Assembly (NCBI RefSeq): GCF_900021165.1
Contig: NZ_FCOQ01000018.1
Span: forward strand, 823,305 to 887,304
Direction of reading: 5' to 3'
DNA: 64,000 nt
Source: Paenibacillus phocaeensis
GTDB lineage: Bacteria > Bacillota > Bacilli > Paenibacillales > Paenibacillaceae
Shown here: piece after piece, positions 24,308 to 33,147 of the stretch
Position numbering within the stretch: the first letter of the stretch is position 1
Layout: every line of letters starts with the position of its first letter
Program-made: the position numbers and the translations under genes
The notes under the pieces: generated by a model
Databases searched by the model: none
What the model was told of the DNA's origin: nothing
What the model saw: only the letters and a program-made list of their open reading frames with translations

Positions 24308-25000
24308 TTGCTCTTTTTCTCGATAGCAAGCGCAGCGGTAGCTCCCGGTATTGCACTGCTTACTTATTTTTATCTCAAGGACAAGTATGATGCGGAACCG
24401 CTGCATATGGTCATCAAGGTATTCTTGCTTGGCTTCTTGATCGTCTTACCGGTGATGATCATTCAGCGAGGGCTGACGATGTGGCTGGGCGAAGGACCGC
24501 TGGTTACGGCATTTGGCATTTCGGCCGGCGTGGAGGAAGTACTGAAATGGTTCGTATTGTTTCATATGATCTACAATCATACAGAGTTCGATGAACCGTA
24601 TGACGGGATTTTGTATGCAGCAGCCATTTCACTGGGTTTTGCAACGGTTGAGAACGTTCTGTATGCCTTTGCGAGCCATGCTTCGATTGGCACCTTGATC
24701 GTTCGGGCGCTGCTGCCCGTCTCCGGCCATGCGATGTTTGGCGTCATGATGGGCTACTACTTGGGCCGGGCCAAATTTTCAACCGGGTGGCAGAGCCAGA
24801 AGTTCCTGATCTATTCGCTGTTGTTCCCGTGGTTCTGGCACGGGGTGTATGATTGGATCTTGAATAATACAACCCAATACTGGATTTGGTTTATCGTGCC
24901 GCTTATGGCCTTCTTGTGGTATGGAGGACTCGGCAAGATGTACCGGGCCAATAACCGTTCCCCGTTCCGGTTGACACCGGGAGCCAAGGGGCAAGATTAA
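24308..25000 (+). CDS. prsW: Site-1 protease PrsW
   Basis: Membrane glutamic protease that cuts the anti-sigma factor RsiW in response to envelope stress in B. subtilis. 230 residues with about eight hydrophobic segments; key motifs are GVEEVLKW (Glu76-Glu77), GFATVENVLY (about 115-124), GHAMFGVMMGY (about 144-154) and WFWHGVYDW (about 179-187). TTG start behind AAGGGGGGATCACCG. Whether its target here is RsiW cannot be judged, since no sigW-rsiW is in the window. Confidence 0.93.
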   Translation: MLFFSIASAAVAPGIALLTYFYLKDKYDAEPLHMVIKVFLLGFLIVLPVMIIQRGLTMWLGEGPLVTAFGISAGVEEVLKWFVLFHMIYNHTEFDEPYDGILYAAAISLGFATVENVLYAFASHASIGTLIVRALLPVSGHAMFGVMMGYYLGRAKFSTGWQSQKFLIYSLLFPWFWHGVYDWILNNTTQYWIWFIVPLMAFLWYGGLGKMYRANNRSPFRLTPGAKGQD

Positions 25001-25092
25001 TCTGGTAAAGAATAGGGCATCCTGATTCTAGCGATAAGTGCGTCTGCCGCTGGGCAGACCGCGAAATTGGATAGAAAGGGGTGCCTTTTTTC

Positions 25093-25242
25093 GTGCGCGT
25101 CAAGGTCCGGATTACTTGTAAAGCGTGCGGCGAGCGGTTTGTGTTGCGCGGCAAGAAAGAACGCGGCCAGATCGAAACCGGCTTTAAGCAATGCTTGTGC
25201 AACAATCAGCATGACTTCGAGATCGAGGAAGAAGCTCAGTAA
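25093..25242 (+). CDS. Small zinc-ribbon-like protein (49 aa)
   Basis: A short GTG-initiated gene, 11 bp after AAAGGGG. The 49-residue product, VRVKVRITCKACGERFV..., has a CxxC pair (Cys9, Cys12) and a CxC pair (Cys34, Cys36), enough for one zinc ribbon, and an acidic end. A longer GTG at 25081 is possible but too close to the binding site. Function unknown. It lies 92 bp after prsW and directly before the tandem repeat array. Confidence 0.65.
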   Translation: MRVKVRITCKACGERFVLRGKKERGQIETGFKQCLCNNQHDFEIEEEAQ

Positions 25243-25255
25243 CTGGGGAGCCAAT

Positions 25256-25653
25256 TTCGTGATCGGAAGCCGCTTTTTGAACTACCGTTACGATAAAAGT
25301 TCAAAAGGGGGGGGGTCGAGCACCGAGGAGGTTGGATGAAGCTAGGGAGCGAGTAGCGGAGCGTAGCTGGAAGCTACGTGAGCAACGGAGGGACCGGGTG
25401 AATCCAAGATCCGACGCCGAGCTGCTTCAATGGAATAACTTCGTGATCGGAAGCCGCTTTTTGAACTACCGTTTCAATAAAAGTTCAAAAAGCGGGTTTT
25501 GAGCACCGAGGAGGTTGGATGAAGCTAGGGAGCGAGTAGCGGAGCGTAGCTGGAAGCTACGTGAGCAACGGAGGGACCGGGTGAATCCAAGATCCGATGC
25601 CGAGCTGCTTCAATGGAATAACTTCGTGATCGGAAGCCGCTTTTTGAACTACC
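25256..25653 (+). repeat. Interspersed repeat family 1, tandem copies A and B plus partial third
   Basis: Two near-identical units, 25256-25439 (184 bp) and 25440-25622 (183 bp), then the first 31 bp of a third (25623-25653). Each unit contains helix 1, GCTTTTTGAACT/AGTTCAAAA(AGC), and helix 2, TTGGAT/ATCCAA, enclosing helix 3, CGTAGC-TGGAA-GCTACG. No start codon with a ribosome-binding site opens a conserved frame. Related copies lie at 2891-3140 and, inverted, at 34184-34392. Confidence 0.93.
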
Positions 25654-25662
25654 TTATTCATA

Positions 25663-25693
25663 TGCATAAAGTTCTTTCCTTCTTGTCACACTA
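25663..25693 (+). promoter_or_regulatory. Candidate sigma-G promoter of ypeB
   Basis: TGCATA (25663-25668), 18 bp spacer, CACACTA (25687-25693). This matches the forespore sigma-G pattern (TGmATA / CATACTA) with one mismatch, ten bases after the repeat array ends. In B. subtilis sleB-ypeB is sigma-G controlled. Confidence 0.6.
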
Positions 25694-25731
25694 ATCCCAA
25701 CCTAGTTGAAGAAGGGAGAGAGCTAAGCCCA

Positions 25732-27096
25732 ATGTACAAACGACTGAGTGCGATCCTGTTTCCGGTGACCGCGGTACTATTGATTGGTGCGCTGGTATGG
25801 GGGTATCAAGAGAACCAGGAGAAAAACTCGATTCTAATCAAGGCGGAAAACCAATATCAGCGGGCGTTTCACGATTTGTCCTATCACGTGGACAAGCTGC
25901 ATGCAGAATTGGGCAACACCCTGGCTGTCAATTCGGCATCCACCGGCTCACAACGCAGAGGATTGGTGAACGTCTGGCGGATCACCAGCGAAGCGCAAAA
26001 TGAAATCAACCAGCTTCCGTTAACCTTGCTCCCATTTAATAAAACGGAAGAGTTTCTGTCGCGGATCGCGAAGTTTTCGTACCAGACCGCCATTCGGGAT
26101 TTGACCAAACAGCCGCTGAACGATAACGAAATGAAGAATCTGAAGGAGCTCTACAAAAGTTCGGCGCAAATCGCCCAGGATCTTCAAGGAGTGCAGAATA
26201 AGGTTATCGCCAACCGCTTGCGTTGGATGGACGTTGAAACAGCGTTGGCCAGCGAACAAGAACCGCGGGATAATACGATCATCGACGGTTTCAAGACAGT
26301 TGACAAGAAGGTCGGCGAATATCCGGAGCTCGATTGGGGGCCGTCGATTTCCAGCATGTACAATAAACGTTCGGTGAAGAAGCTGGGCGGAAGTCCAATC
26401 ACGGCGGAGGAAATCAAACGCAAGACGGCAGAATTTACCGGGATTCAAGACGCCGGTGCGATCCAGGTTGTGGAGAATGGGAAAGGGACGGAATGGGCGT
26501 CGTATACGGCCAATCTGAAGAACGGCAAGGACGGAGAGTCCTGGTCGCTCGACTTCACCCGGAACGGCGGTCATTTGATCTCTTATGTGTACCATCGCCA
26601 ATTGGGTCCGAAAGCTGTCGACGTCGGAACAGCGAGAGCCCGGGCCAGCGAATTCTTGGAGAACAAAGGGTATCCGGGGTTAACGGCAGTGTCGTATGAC
26701 GAGTTCGATAATGAAGGAAACTTTACCTTTGTCAGCAAAGAAGGCGATGTGCTCATTTATCCGGAGAAGATCACAATCCGGGTTGCTCTGGATAACGGAC
26801 AGGTCACCGGGATGCAGGCCAGTGATTATGTTTATGAACGGGAAAGCCGCGAGCCGGTAGGAAAGCCGAAGTTAACGCTCCAGCAGGCGCGGAAGTTCTT
26901 GAATCCGGAATATAAAGAGAAATATCACCGCCTGGCGCTAATCGAAAACGAACAGTCGGAAAAGGTGCTGACCTACGAGTTTGGCGGTTCGATTAACGGT
27001 TCGCAGTACCGGATCTACATTAACGCAGAGAACGGGAATGAAGAGGTCATCGAAGAAATACGGAACCGCAACAACAAAGGAGCCACGCCATCCTGA
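25732..27096 (+). CDS. ypeB: Germination protein YpeB
   Basis: Spore inner-membrane protein that stabilises and localises the cortex-lytic enzyme SleB. 454 residues: N-terminal signal/anchor helix (about 6-25), a coiled region (about 30-190) and C-terminal PepSY-like domains (about 220-450; DVGTARARASEFLENKGY and PKLTLQQARKFL). ATG follows AGAAGGGAGAGAGC. The usual upstream partner sleB is absent; a repeat array takes its place. A terminator follows, so the gene is monocistronic. Confidence 0.95.
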   Translation: MYKRLSAILFPVTAVLLIGALVWGYQENQEKNSILIKAENQYQRAFHDLSYHVDKLHAELGNTLAVNSASTGSQRRGLVNVWRITSEAQNEINQLPLTLLPFNKTEEFLSRIAKFSYQTAIRDLTKQPLNDNEMKNLKELYKSSAQIAQDLQGVQNKVIANRLRWMDVETALASEQEPRDNTIIDGFKTVDKKVGEYPELDWGPSISSMYNKRSVKKLGGSPITAEEIKRKTAEFTGIQDAGAIQVVENGKGTEWASYTANLKNGKDGESWSLDFTRNGGHLISYVYHRQLGPKAVDVGTARARASEFLENKGYPGLTAVSYDEFDNEGNFTFVSKEGDVLIYPEKITIRVALDNGQVTGMQASDYVYERESREPVGKPKLTLQQARKFLNPEYKEKYHRLALIENEQSEKVLTYEFGGSINGSQYRIYINAENGNEEVIEEIRNRNNKGATPS

Positions 27097-27114
27097 TCCG
27101 GCTCACAGCGATCA

Positions 27115-27150
27115 AAGGAATGTTCCGGTCATCCGGAAGATTCCTTTTTT
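27115..27150 (+). terminator. Terminator after ypeB
   Basis: AAGGAATGTTCCGG pairs with CCGGAAGATTCCTT (one mismatch) around TCAT, followed by TTTT. Confidence 0.88.
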
Positions 27151-27245
27151 GACTTGCAGAAAATAAATTAAGGCCCGGCCCTCCCTCGCCGTGCTATAAT
27201 CAGAAGGTAGCAATACGACCAATGGGTATAGGACGGTGGGGGAAC

Positions 27246-27899
27246 TTGTTTCCTAAAGTGAACGATCTCGTATACATTCAAGTTGCGTCGGCGGACAAGC
27301 CGAACGAAGAGAAGGAATGTAAATCACGGATCGCGGACGTGGAAGAGGAATCGTTTTTGATCGAAGTTCCGATCGAGAGCGGAAGCGGTCGCATCAAGAA
27401 GCTGTACATCGGGGACGAGTTATCCGTGTATTTCTTGACGGAATCCGGAGTGAAAAACTACTTTAATACATACGTGTTGGGCTTCGCCGACGACGTTGTC
27501 CAATTGGTGCGAATTCGCAAGCCCGAACCGGAAACGATCACCAAAATTCAGCGGCGAAATTTTCTGCGGGTCGTTGCCGAGCTGGAGATCGCCGTGTTGA
27601 TGAAAGACGGCGTTCGTTTTGTTGCACATACGGAGGATGTGGGCGGCGGCGGGGTCTCCTTTAGCTGCAGCAGCGAGTTCAAGCTTGCCCAGGGGGATCA
27701 GTTGTTCTGTTGGCTGCTCATTCCATTCAAGAATGGCTCCATTGATCACGCGCCTTTTGAAGCCGAGGTCGTCCGGACGAAGAAGCTGGAGACGGGGCGC
27801 ACGGTCGTCATGCTGAAATTCGTAAGCATTGCGGACCTTGAACGGCAGAAGCTGATTCGCTATTGTTTCGAAAGGCAATTCGATTTCAAAAATCGCTGA
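27246..27899 (+). CDS. ypfA: PilZ/YcgR-type c-di-GMP-binding protein YpfA
   Basis: YpfA/DgrA binds cyclic di-GMP and slows flagellar motility in B. subtilis. 217 residues from TTG 27246 (MFPKVNDLVYIQV), the same length as the B. subtilis protein and just after GGTGGGGG; an ATG at 27222 would put that site inside the gene. N-terminal YcgR-like domain (to about 95), then PilZ with the RRNFLR ligand motif (about 101-106) and DVGGGG (about 130-135) in place of the usual D/NxSxxG. Confidence 0.85.
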   Translation: MFPKVNDLVYIQVASADKPNEEKECKSRIADVEEESFLIEVPIESGSGRIKKLYIGDELSVYFLTESGVKNYFNTYVLGFADDVVQLVRIRKPEPETITKIQRRNFLRVVAELEIAVLMKDGVRFVAHTEDVGGGGVSFSCSSEFKLAQGDQLFCWLLIPFKNGSIDHAPFEAEVVRTKKLETGRTVVMLKFVSIADLERQKLIRYCFERQFDFKNR

Positions 27900-27998
27900 A
27901 ATCATCCCGAGAACAACGTATTCCCGTATTCCTGAAATGGATAAGCTAGACAAGGAAGATGTGATGTTGAACGCACTGATCCACCAGGAGGGAAACGA

Positions 27999-28208
27999 AT
28001 GAGAAGGATGCAAGACGACGAGATCTATACGGAGTTGTTTCTGTCGTTTTCGGACAAGGCGGAGCGGTGGCTTAAACGGGGGCTGTTGGTTATTTTGGCG
28101 GCGCTTTGTTTGTTTCAATTGCTGCTGCGGATCCCGGAGATCCGATATTTTTTGGCTTCGGCGGATAAATATGAAGGTGTGCCGATACACCGGGAGCAGG
28201 GGAATTAA
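27999..28208 (+). CDS. ypfB: Small membrane protein YpfB-like
   Basis: 69 residues with a single hydrophobic helix (about 29-46, LLVILAALCLFQLLLRI) between charged ends. The call rests on position between ypfA and cmk, where B. subtilis has ypfB, and on size and layout. The biochemical role is unknown. ATG follows CCAGGAGGGAAACGA. Confidence 0.7.
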   Translation: MRRMQDDEIYTELFLSFSDKAERWLKRGLLVILAALCLFQLLLRIPEIRYFLASADKYEGVPIHREQGN

Positions 28209-28232
28209 ACGGGGGAAACCAGAGCGATTCTT

Positions 28233-28261
28233 TTGCATCCCTCTGCTATCTGTGGTATAAT
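28233..28261 (+). promoter_or_regulatory. Candidate promoter for cmk
   Basis: TTGCAT (28233-28238), 17 bp spacer, TATAAT (28256-28261). The -10 is perfect, the -35 weak. A terminator-like hairpin begins only about ten bases later. Confidence 0.45.
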
Positions 28262-28269
28262 TTTCACGT

Positions 28270-28291
28270 CGCAGGCAATGCCTGCTTTTTT
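28270..28291 (+). terminator. Terminator-like hairpin between ypfB and cmk
   Basis: GCAGGC-AAT-GCCTGC followed by TTTTTT. It probably ends the ypfB transcript. A near copy follows mtrB (39850-39873). Confidence 0.75.
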
Positions 28292-28323
28292 CTTGAGGAT
28301 TTGTTTTGAGGAGGAATGCCCCT

Positions 28324-29022
28324 TTGGCAAGCGAGACGTCAACAACCCGTGATAAAATCAACATCGCCATCGACGGTCCTGCGGGGGCAGGGAAAAGTAC
28401 GATAGCTCGAATGGTTGCCGGCAGACTGCAATATGTGTATGTCGATACCGGTGCGATGTACCGGGCGGCCACTTGGTATTTTCTGCAGCGGGGTGTCGGA
28501 CCGGACGAAGTGGACAAAGTGCTGCGTGACTTGCCGGAACTCGAAATCGAATTGATGCCTGGAGAACAGGGGCAGCTGGTTCGGGTGAACGGTCAGGACG
28601 TCACGGAGGAAATCCGCTCGTTGGCCGTCAATGCCCAGGTATCCCGATATGCGCAAATCGAGGGGCTGCGTGAACGGCTTGTCTCTTTACAGCGGCAAAT
28701 GGCTTTGCGCAAAGGCGTCGTCATGGATGGACGCGATATCGGTACCTGCGTTTTACCGGATGCAGAAGTGAAAGTGTTTATGACCGCGAGCGTCGAGGAG
28801 CGGGCACGCCGACGTTATAAGGAAATGAAGGAGCAGGACGAGATTTCGTTCGATGAGCTCGTGCGATCGATCGAGGAGCGGGACCGGCTGGACCGGGAGC
28901 GGGAAGTTTCTCCGCTGCGCCAAGCTGAAGATGCCCGGTTGCTGGATACGACGCAGATGTCCTTGAACGAGGTGGCCGACCATATCGTAGCCATGTGCAG
29001 AACCTATGGAAGTGAGAGTTGA
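28324..29022 (+). CDS. cmk: Cytidylate kinase
   Basis: Phosphorylates CMP and dCMP to the diphosphates. 232 residues from TTG 28324 (MASETSTTRDKINIAIDG), 10 bp after GAGGAGG; an in-frame TTG at 28306 would include that site. P-loop GPAGAGKST at about 20-28, then YVDTGAMYRA (about 42-51) and MDGRDIGTCVLPDA (about 134-147). Length is normal. Six bases separate it from plsC, so they are co-transcribed. Confidence 0.95.
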   Translation: MASETSTTRDKINIAIDGPAGAGKSTIARMVAGRLQYVYVDTGAMYRAATWYFLQRGVGPDEVDKVLRDLPELEIELMPGEQGQLVRVNGQDVTEEIRSLAVNAQVSRYAQIEGLRERLVSLQRQMALRKGVVMDGRDIGTCVLPDAEVKVFMTASVEERARRRYKEMKEQDEISFDELVRSIEERDRLDREREVSPLRQAEDARLLDTTQMSLNEVADHIVAMCRTYGSES

Positions 29023-29028
29023 GCCAGG

Positions 29029-29610
29029 ATGATCTATCGTTTTTGTCGAAGCGTACTTCGGATCCTCTACAAGCTGTTCTTTCGCCTTGAGGCGAGCGGC
29101 TTGGAGCATATTCCGAAGGAGGGCGGGGTGCTCTTATGCTCCAACCATCTAACCTTGCTGGATCCCCCGACCATCGGGATCTTGCTGAAACGCAAGGTGC
29201 ATTTTATGGCCAAACAGGAGCTCTTCCAGATCTTCGGATTCGGTTGGCTGATCCGACAGTTAGGGGCTTTTCCTGTTAAGCGCGGAGGCGTAAGCAAAGA
29301 GTCGATCAAAACCGCGTTAACCTTGCTCCGTAACGGACATGTGATGGGGATCTTCCCCGAAGGCCGACGGGTTAAGGGCGCCGAGGATAATGTGATCGGC
29401 AAGAAAGGCGCAGCAACGTTTGCGCTCCGCAGTGAAGCTGCGGTGATTCCGGTTGCGATTATTGGCACTTATCAACTGTTTCGTAAAATGCGCGTCGTAT
29501 ACGGACAGCCGGTAGATCTGACGGAATTCAAGGAGAATGGCGGGGCAGACGCGGCCGAGCGGGCCACGGAGAAGATTATGGCCAGCATCGCCGAGCTCAA
29601 GCAACGTTAA
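29029..29610 (+). CDS. plsC: 1-acyl-sn-glycerol-3-phosphate acyltransferase
   Basis: Makes phosphatidic acid by acylating lysophosphatidic acid at the inner membrane face. 193 residues: N-terminal amphipathic or membrane-binding region, catalytic NHLTLLD (HxxxxD, about 38-44), FMAKQELF (about 61-68), and the glycerol-phosphate-binding FPEGRR (about 109-114). ATG lies six bases after cmk. The same cmk-plsC-rpsA order is common in Firmicutes. Confidence 0.94.
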   Translation: MIYRFCRSVLRILYKLFFRLEASGLEHIPKEGGVLLCSNHLTLLDPPTIGILLKRKVHFMAKQELFQIFGFGWLIRQLGAFPVKRGGVSKESIKTALTLLRNGHVMGIFPEGRRVKGAEDNVIGKKGAATFALRSEAAVIPVAIIGTYQLFRKMRVVYGQPVDLTEFKENGGADAAERATEKIMASIAELKQR

Positions 29611-29776
29611 TTTCTTCATGTCTTTGCCTGGAAGTGATGCATGAAGGTGGGAGACATTAGGGAAGCTATATTTTAAAGGCAAGTTTTGAACCTCGCTGCA
29701 AGTGGAAGTTCGACTCGTTGAACAACCATCGGGCGGGTTTAAATAAATGGGTTTTTGAATTGAGGAGGTTATTGAC

Positions 29777-31012
29777 ATGTCGGAAGAAACAAAAAATGTT
29801 CAAGAAGCTGCGGAAATCGCAAGCCAGGATGAGATGGAGCAAATCGTCTCTTTGAAAAAAGGGGACACCGTCAAAGGAACGATCGTCAAAATCGAAGATA
29901 ACCAAGCTTATGTAAGCATTGGATATAAATACGACGGTGTAATTCCTATCCGCGAGCTGTCCTCCGTACACCTGGACAATGCGGCAGACGTTGTTGCGGT
30001 TGGCCAGGAAGTAGAAACGAAAGTGGTCAGCATCGACGACGAGAAAGAGCGCCTGGTACTTTCCAAACGCGCGATCGACAGCGAGAACGCTTGGGAAGAG
30101 CTGGAGAAGAAGTTCCAAGACGGCGAAACGTTTGAAGTCACGGTAGCGGACGTCGTTAAAGGCGGCATTGTCGCTGACGTGGGTGTTCGCGGCTTCATTC
30201 CGGCATCGATGGTGGAGCGCCATTTCGTTGAGGATTTCAGCGACTATAAAGGCCGCACTTTGCGCGTAAAAGTCAAAGAGCTCGACCGCGAGAACAACAA
30301 AGTGATCCTTTCCCAAAAGGACGTGCTCGACGAAGAGTTCGAAGCCAACAAGCTGAAAGTTATGGCCGAACTGAACGAAGGGCAAGTGCTGGAAGGCACG
30401 GTGCAACGCTTGACTCAATTCGGGGCTTTTGTTGATGTAGGCGGCGTTGACGGATTGGTTCACGTATCCGAAATCGCTTGGAGCCATGTCGACAAACCGG
30501 CTGATGTCTTGTCCGAAGGCGACAAAGTGAAAGTGAAAGTTCTCAAAGTCGATCCGGAAAAAGGCAAGATCAGCCTTTCGATCAAAGCGGCACAACCAGG
30601 TCCTTGGGATACCGCAGCCGAGCAATTCCATACCGGCGATATCGTCAGCGGCGAAGTGAAACGTCTGGTGAACTTTGGCGCCTTCGTAGAAATCGCGCCG
30701 GGGGTAGAAGGACTTGTTCATATCTCTCAAATTTCGCATAAGCATATCGGTACTCCGCATGAAGTGCTGAAGGAAGGCCAAACGGTACAAGTGAAGGTGC
30801 TGGACGTGAATCCGAACGAGAAACGGGTTAGCCTCAGCATTAAGGAAACCGAAGAAGCTCCGGCTCCTGCACCGAAGAGCGAAAGACCTTCCAAAGGCAG
30901 CAGCGTGAGAAAAGAAGACTTGGGCGATAACCCTAACGTATCGCTGAGCAACCAAGGCTTGAGCATCACGCTGGGCGAACGCTTTGGCGACAAACTCAGC
31001 AAACTGAAATAA
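29777..31012 (+). CDS. rpsA: 30S ribosomal protein S1 homologue (YpfD), four S1 domains
   Basis: RNA-binding protein with four S1 (OB-fold) repeats, at about 20-85, 103-168, 189-257 and 274-343; B. subtilis YpfD has the same layout and is not essential, unlike the six-domain E. coli S1. 411 residues. The third and fourth repeats have the strongest nucleic-acid motif (FGAFVDVGGVDGLVHVSE). A Pro/Ala/Ser-rich, charged tail follows. Starts after TTGAGGAGG; the preceding 166 bp gap holds no gene. Confidence 0.93.
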   Translation: MSEETKNVQEAAEIASQDEMEQIVSLKKGDTVKGTIVKIEDNQAYVSIGYKYDGVIPIRELSSVHLDNAADVVAVGQEVETKVVSIDDEKERLVLSKRAIDSENAWEELEKKFQDGETFEVTVADVVKGGIVADVGVRGFIPASMVERHFVEDFSDYKGRTLRVKVKELDRENNKVILSQKDVLDEEFEANKLKVMAELNEGQVLEGTVQRLTQFGAFVDVGGVDGLVHVSEIAWSHVDKPADVLSEGDKVKVKVLKVDPEKGKISLSIKAAQPGPWDTAAEQFHTGDIVSGEVKRLVNFGAFVEIAPGVEGLVHISQISHKHIGTPHEVLKEGQTVQVKVLDVNPNEKRVSLSIKETEEAPAPAPKSERPSKGSSVRKEDLGDNPNVSLSNQGLSITLGERFGDKLSKLK

Positions 31013-31035
31013 TCAGGTTTTAGTGGCTCGAACAT

Positions 31036-31069
31036 CGGCGGACCCTGAAGAAGCGGGTTCGCCGTTTTT
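31036..31069 (+). terminator. Terminator after the S1-domain gene
   Basis: CGGCGGACCC pairs with GGGTTCGCCG (one G-T pair), followed by TTTTTG. Confidence 0.88.
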
Positions 31070-31201
31070 GTTGTTGCCCGTTAGCCAAGCAAACGTTTTT
31101 TTGCTATGATGATTAACGTGTATCTGTGAATAAACGTGTGAAACCTATATAGAGGATCGGTATTACGGGGTTTGAAAAATAAGGAATTAGGAGGGATGTC
31201 T

Positions 31202-32524
31202 ATGGCAAGACCTGTAGTGGCTATCGTCGGGAGGCCGAACGTGGGGAAATCAACGATCTTTAACCGAATTATTGGCGACCGCCTGGCGATTGTCGAAGAC
31301 AAGCCGGGGATTACGCGCGACCGGATTTATGGCGCCTCGGAATGGAACGGGAAGCCGTTCAGTATCATTGATACCGGAGGGATTGAGCTTGATGATGAGG
31401 AGCCGATTTTGAAATCGATCCGCATGCAAGCTGAGCTCGCCATCGAAGAGGCGGACGTCATCGTATTTATGTGCGATGCCAAGGCCGGCGTAACTTCATC
31501 GGATGAAGAGGTCGCCAGTTTGCTGTATCGGTCGGGCAAGCCGGTGATCGTTGCGGTAAATAAGGTGGATAATATCGGCCGGATCGATAATATTTATGAA
31601 TTTTACAATCTTGGATTCGGGGATCCCATCGGGGTTTCGGGAAGCCACGGTACCGGGATTGGCGACTTGCTGGATGCGATCACTGACAACTTGCCGGAGC
31701 TTGCGGATGACGAGTACGATGAGGACGTGATCCGCGTCGCTCTGATTGGCCGGCCGAACGTAGGCAAATCCTCGCTGGTCAATGCGATCCTCGGGGAAGA
31801 GCGGGTCATCGTCAGCGACATCGCAGGGACGACTCGCGATGCGATCGATACCCCATTCGAGAAGGACGGGCAGCGTTACGTTTTGATCGATACTGCAGGG
31901 ATGCGCAAACGCGGCAAAGTTTACGAGACAACCGAGAAGTACAGCGTCATGCGCGCGATGAAGGCCATCGAGCGGGCGGATGTTGTCCTGGTGCTGATCA
32001 ACGGCGAAGAGGGAATCATCGAGCAGGATAAGCATATCGCCGGATATGCCTACGAAGCCGGGAAAGCCTCTATCTTCGTGGTTAACAAATGGGACGTGGT
32101 TGAGAAGGACGATAAAACCATGCATCAATTCGAGCAAAAGATTCGGGACCACTTCCTGTTCATGACTTACGCGCCGATCGTCTTCCTGTCGGCCAAAACG
32201 AAGCAGCGTTTGCACAAACTATTGCCTGTGGTTCAGCATGTGGCAGACCAGCATACGAAACGCGTGCAAACCCATCTACTTAACGATGTCGTATCCGATG
32301 CAATCGCCATCAATCCTCCGCCAACGGACAAGGGACGGCGTCTGCGAATCAATTATGTGACGCAGGTTGCCGTCAAACCGCCAACGATTGTGGTGTTCGT
32401 CAACGACCCGGAGCTAATGCACTTCTCCTATGAACGGTATTTGGAGAATAAAATTCGGGCCGCATTTGATTTCGAGGGAACGCCCATTCGGCTGTTTACA
32501 CGGCGCAAGTCTGATGAAGGTTAG
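31202..32524 (+). CDS. der: Ribosome-assembly GTPase Der (EngA)
   Basis: Essential double GTPase required for 50S subunit maturation. 440 residues from ATG 31202 ([18 protein letters not shown]), 7 bp after TTAGGAGGG. First G domain: P-loop GRPNVGKST (about 9-17), DTGGIE, NKVD. Second G domain: GRPNVGKSS (about 182-190), DTAGMRK, NKWD. A C-terminal KH-like domain runs from about 350 to 440. It is followed 11 bp later by plsY. Confidence 0.97.
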   Translation: MARPVVAIVGRPNVGKSTIFNRIIGDRLAIVEDKPGITRDRIYGASEWNGKPFSIIDTGGIELDDEEPILKSIRMQAELAIEEADVIVFMCDAKAGVTSSDEEVASLLYRSGKPVIVAVNKVDNIGRIDNIYEFYNLGFGDPIGVSGSHGTGIGDLLDAITDNLPELADDEYDEDVIRVALIGRPNVGKSSLVNAILGEERVIVSDIAGTTRDAIDTPFEKDGQRYVLIDTAGMRKRGKVYETTEKYSVMRAMKAIERADVVLVLINGEEGIIEQDKHIAGYAYEAGKASIFVVNKWDVVEKDDKTMHQFEQKIRDHFLFMTYAPIVFLSAKTKQRLHKLLPVVQHVADQHTKRVQTHLLNDVVSDAIAINPPPTDKGRRLRINYVTQVAVKPPTIVVFVNDPELMHFSYERYLENKIRAAFDFEGTPIRLFTRRKSDEG

Positions 32525-32535
32525 GGGAGAATAAA

Positions 32536-33147
32536 GTGATTTTACCCGTAATAGCTGTAATTGTGTGTTATTTGCTAGGTTCAATAAGCTTCAGTGTGGT
32601 GCTGGCGAGAGCGCTGAAAGGAATCGATATTCGCCACCACGGCAGCGGCAACGCAGGGGCGACGAACACGCTGCGCGTACTGGGAAAAGGCCCGGCGATT
32701 CTCGTTCTGGCGCTTGATGTGCTCAAAGGGATTGCGGCTGTTTGGATTGGCCGCTGGCTCGGCGACGGTGTCCAATGGACCGCTGCACTCTGCGGTATCG
32801 CGGCCATCATTGGTCATAACTGGCCGCTCTATTTCCGCTTTCGCGGCGGGAAAGGGATCGCCACCACGATTGGCGTGATGGCTACCCTGTTCTTCTTCCC
32901 TGCGCTGTACGCGGGGATTATCGCGATATTATCGATTGTGATCACCCGGTACGTCTCGCTGGGTTCGCTTATCTTCGTCTTGTTGACACCGATTTTTTTG
33001 GCGGTCTCCGGCGAATTCGGCCCTTATTTCTGGACGAGTCTCATCATCTTCGTATTCGCCTTCTGGAGACATCGCACGAACATCGTTAAGATCGTGCACG
33101 GCAAAGAGAATAAGCTGGGTTCCAAAGGAGGAGATCGCGTTGTCTAA
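32536..33147 (+). CDS. plsY: Acyl-phosphate:glycerol-3-phosphate acyltransferase
   Basis: Integral membrane enzyme that makes lysophosphatidic acid from acyl-phosphate and G3P, feeding PlsC. 203 residues with five hydrophobic helices. The three conserved loops are present: GSGNAGATNTLRVLG (about 36-50), HNWPLYFRFRGGKGIATT (about 93-110) and FWRHRTNI (about 177-184). GTG start. Overlaps gpsA by 8 bp; the pair makes and uses G3P together. Confidence 0.96.
   Translation: MILPVIAVIVCYLLGSISFSVVLARALKGIDIRHHGSGNAGATNTLRVLGKGPAILVLALDVLKGIAAVWIGRWLGDGVQWTAALCGIAAIIGHNWPLYFRFRGGKGIATTIGVMATLFFFPALYAGIIAILSIVITRYVSLGSLIFVLLTPIFLAVSGEFGPYFWTSLIIFVFAFWRHRTNIVKIVHGKENKLGSKGGDRVV

Noticed and set aside
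25067..25339. 90-codon plus frame over the zinc-ribbon gene
   Set aside because: Its frame has no conserved pattern and runs into the repeat; the GTG frame at 25093 has both cysteine pairs and a ribosome-binding site.
25256..25653. Repeat array as an insertion sequence or CRISPR array
   Set aside because: No transposase or terminal inverted repeats in IS style; only two long units without spacers, so not CRISPR.
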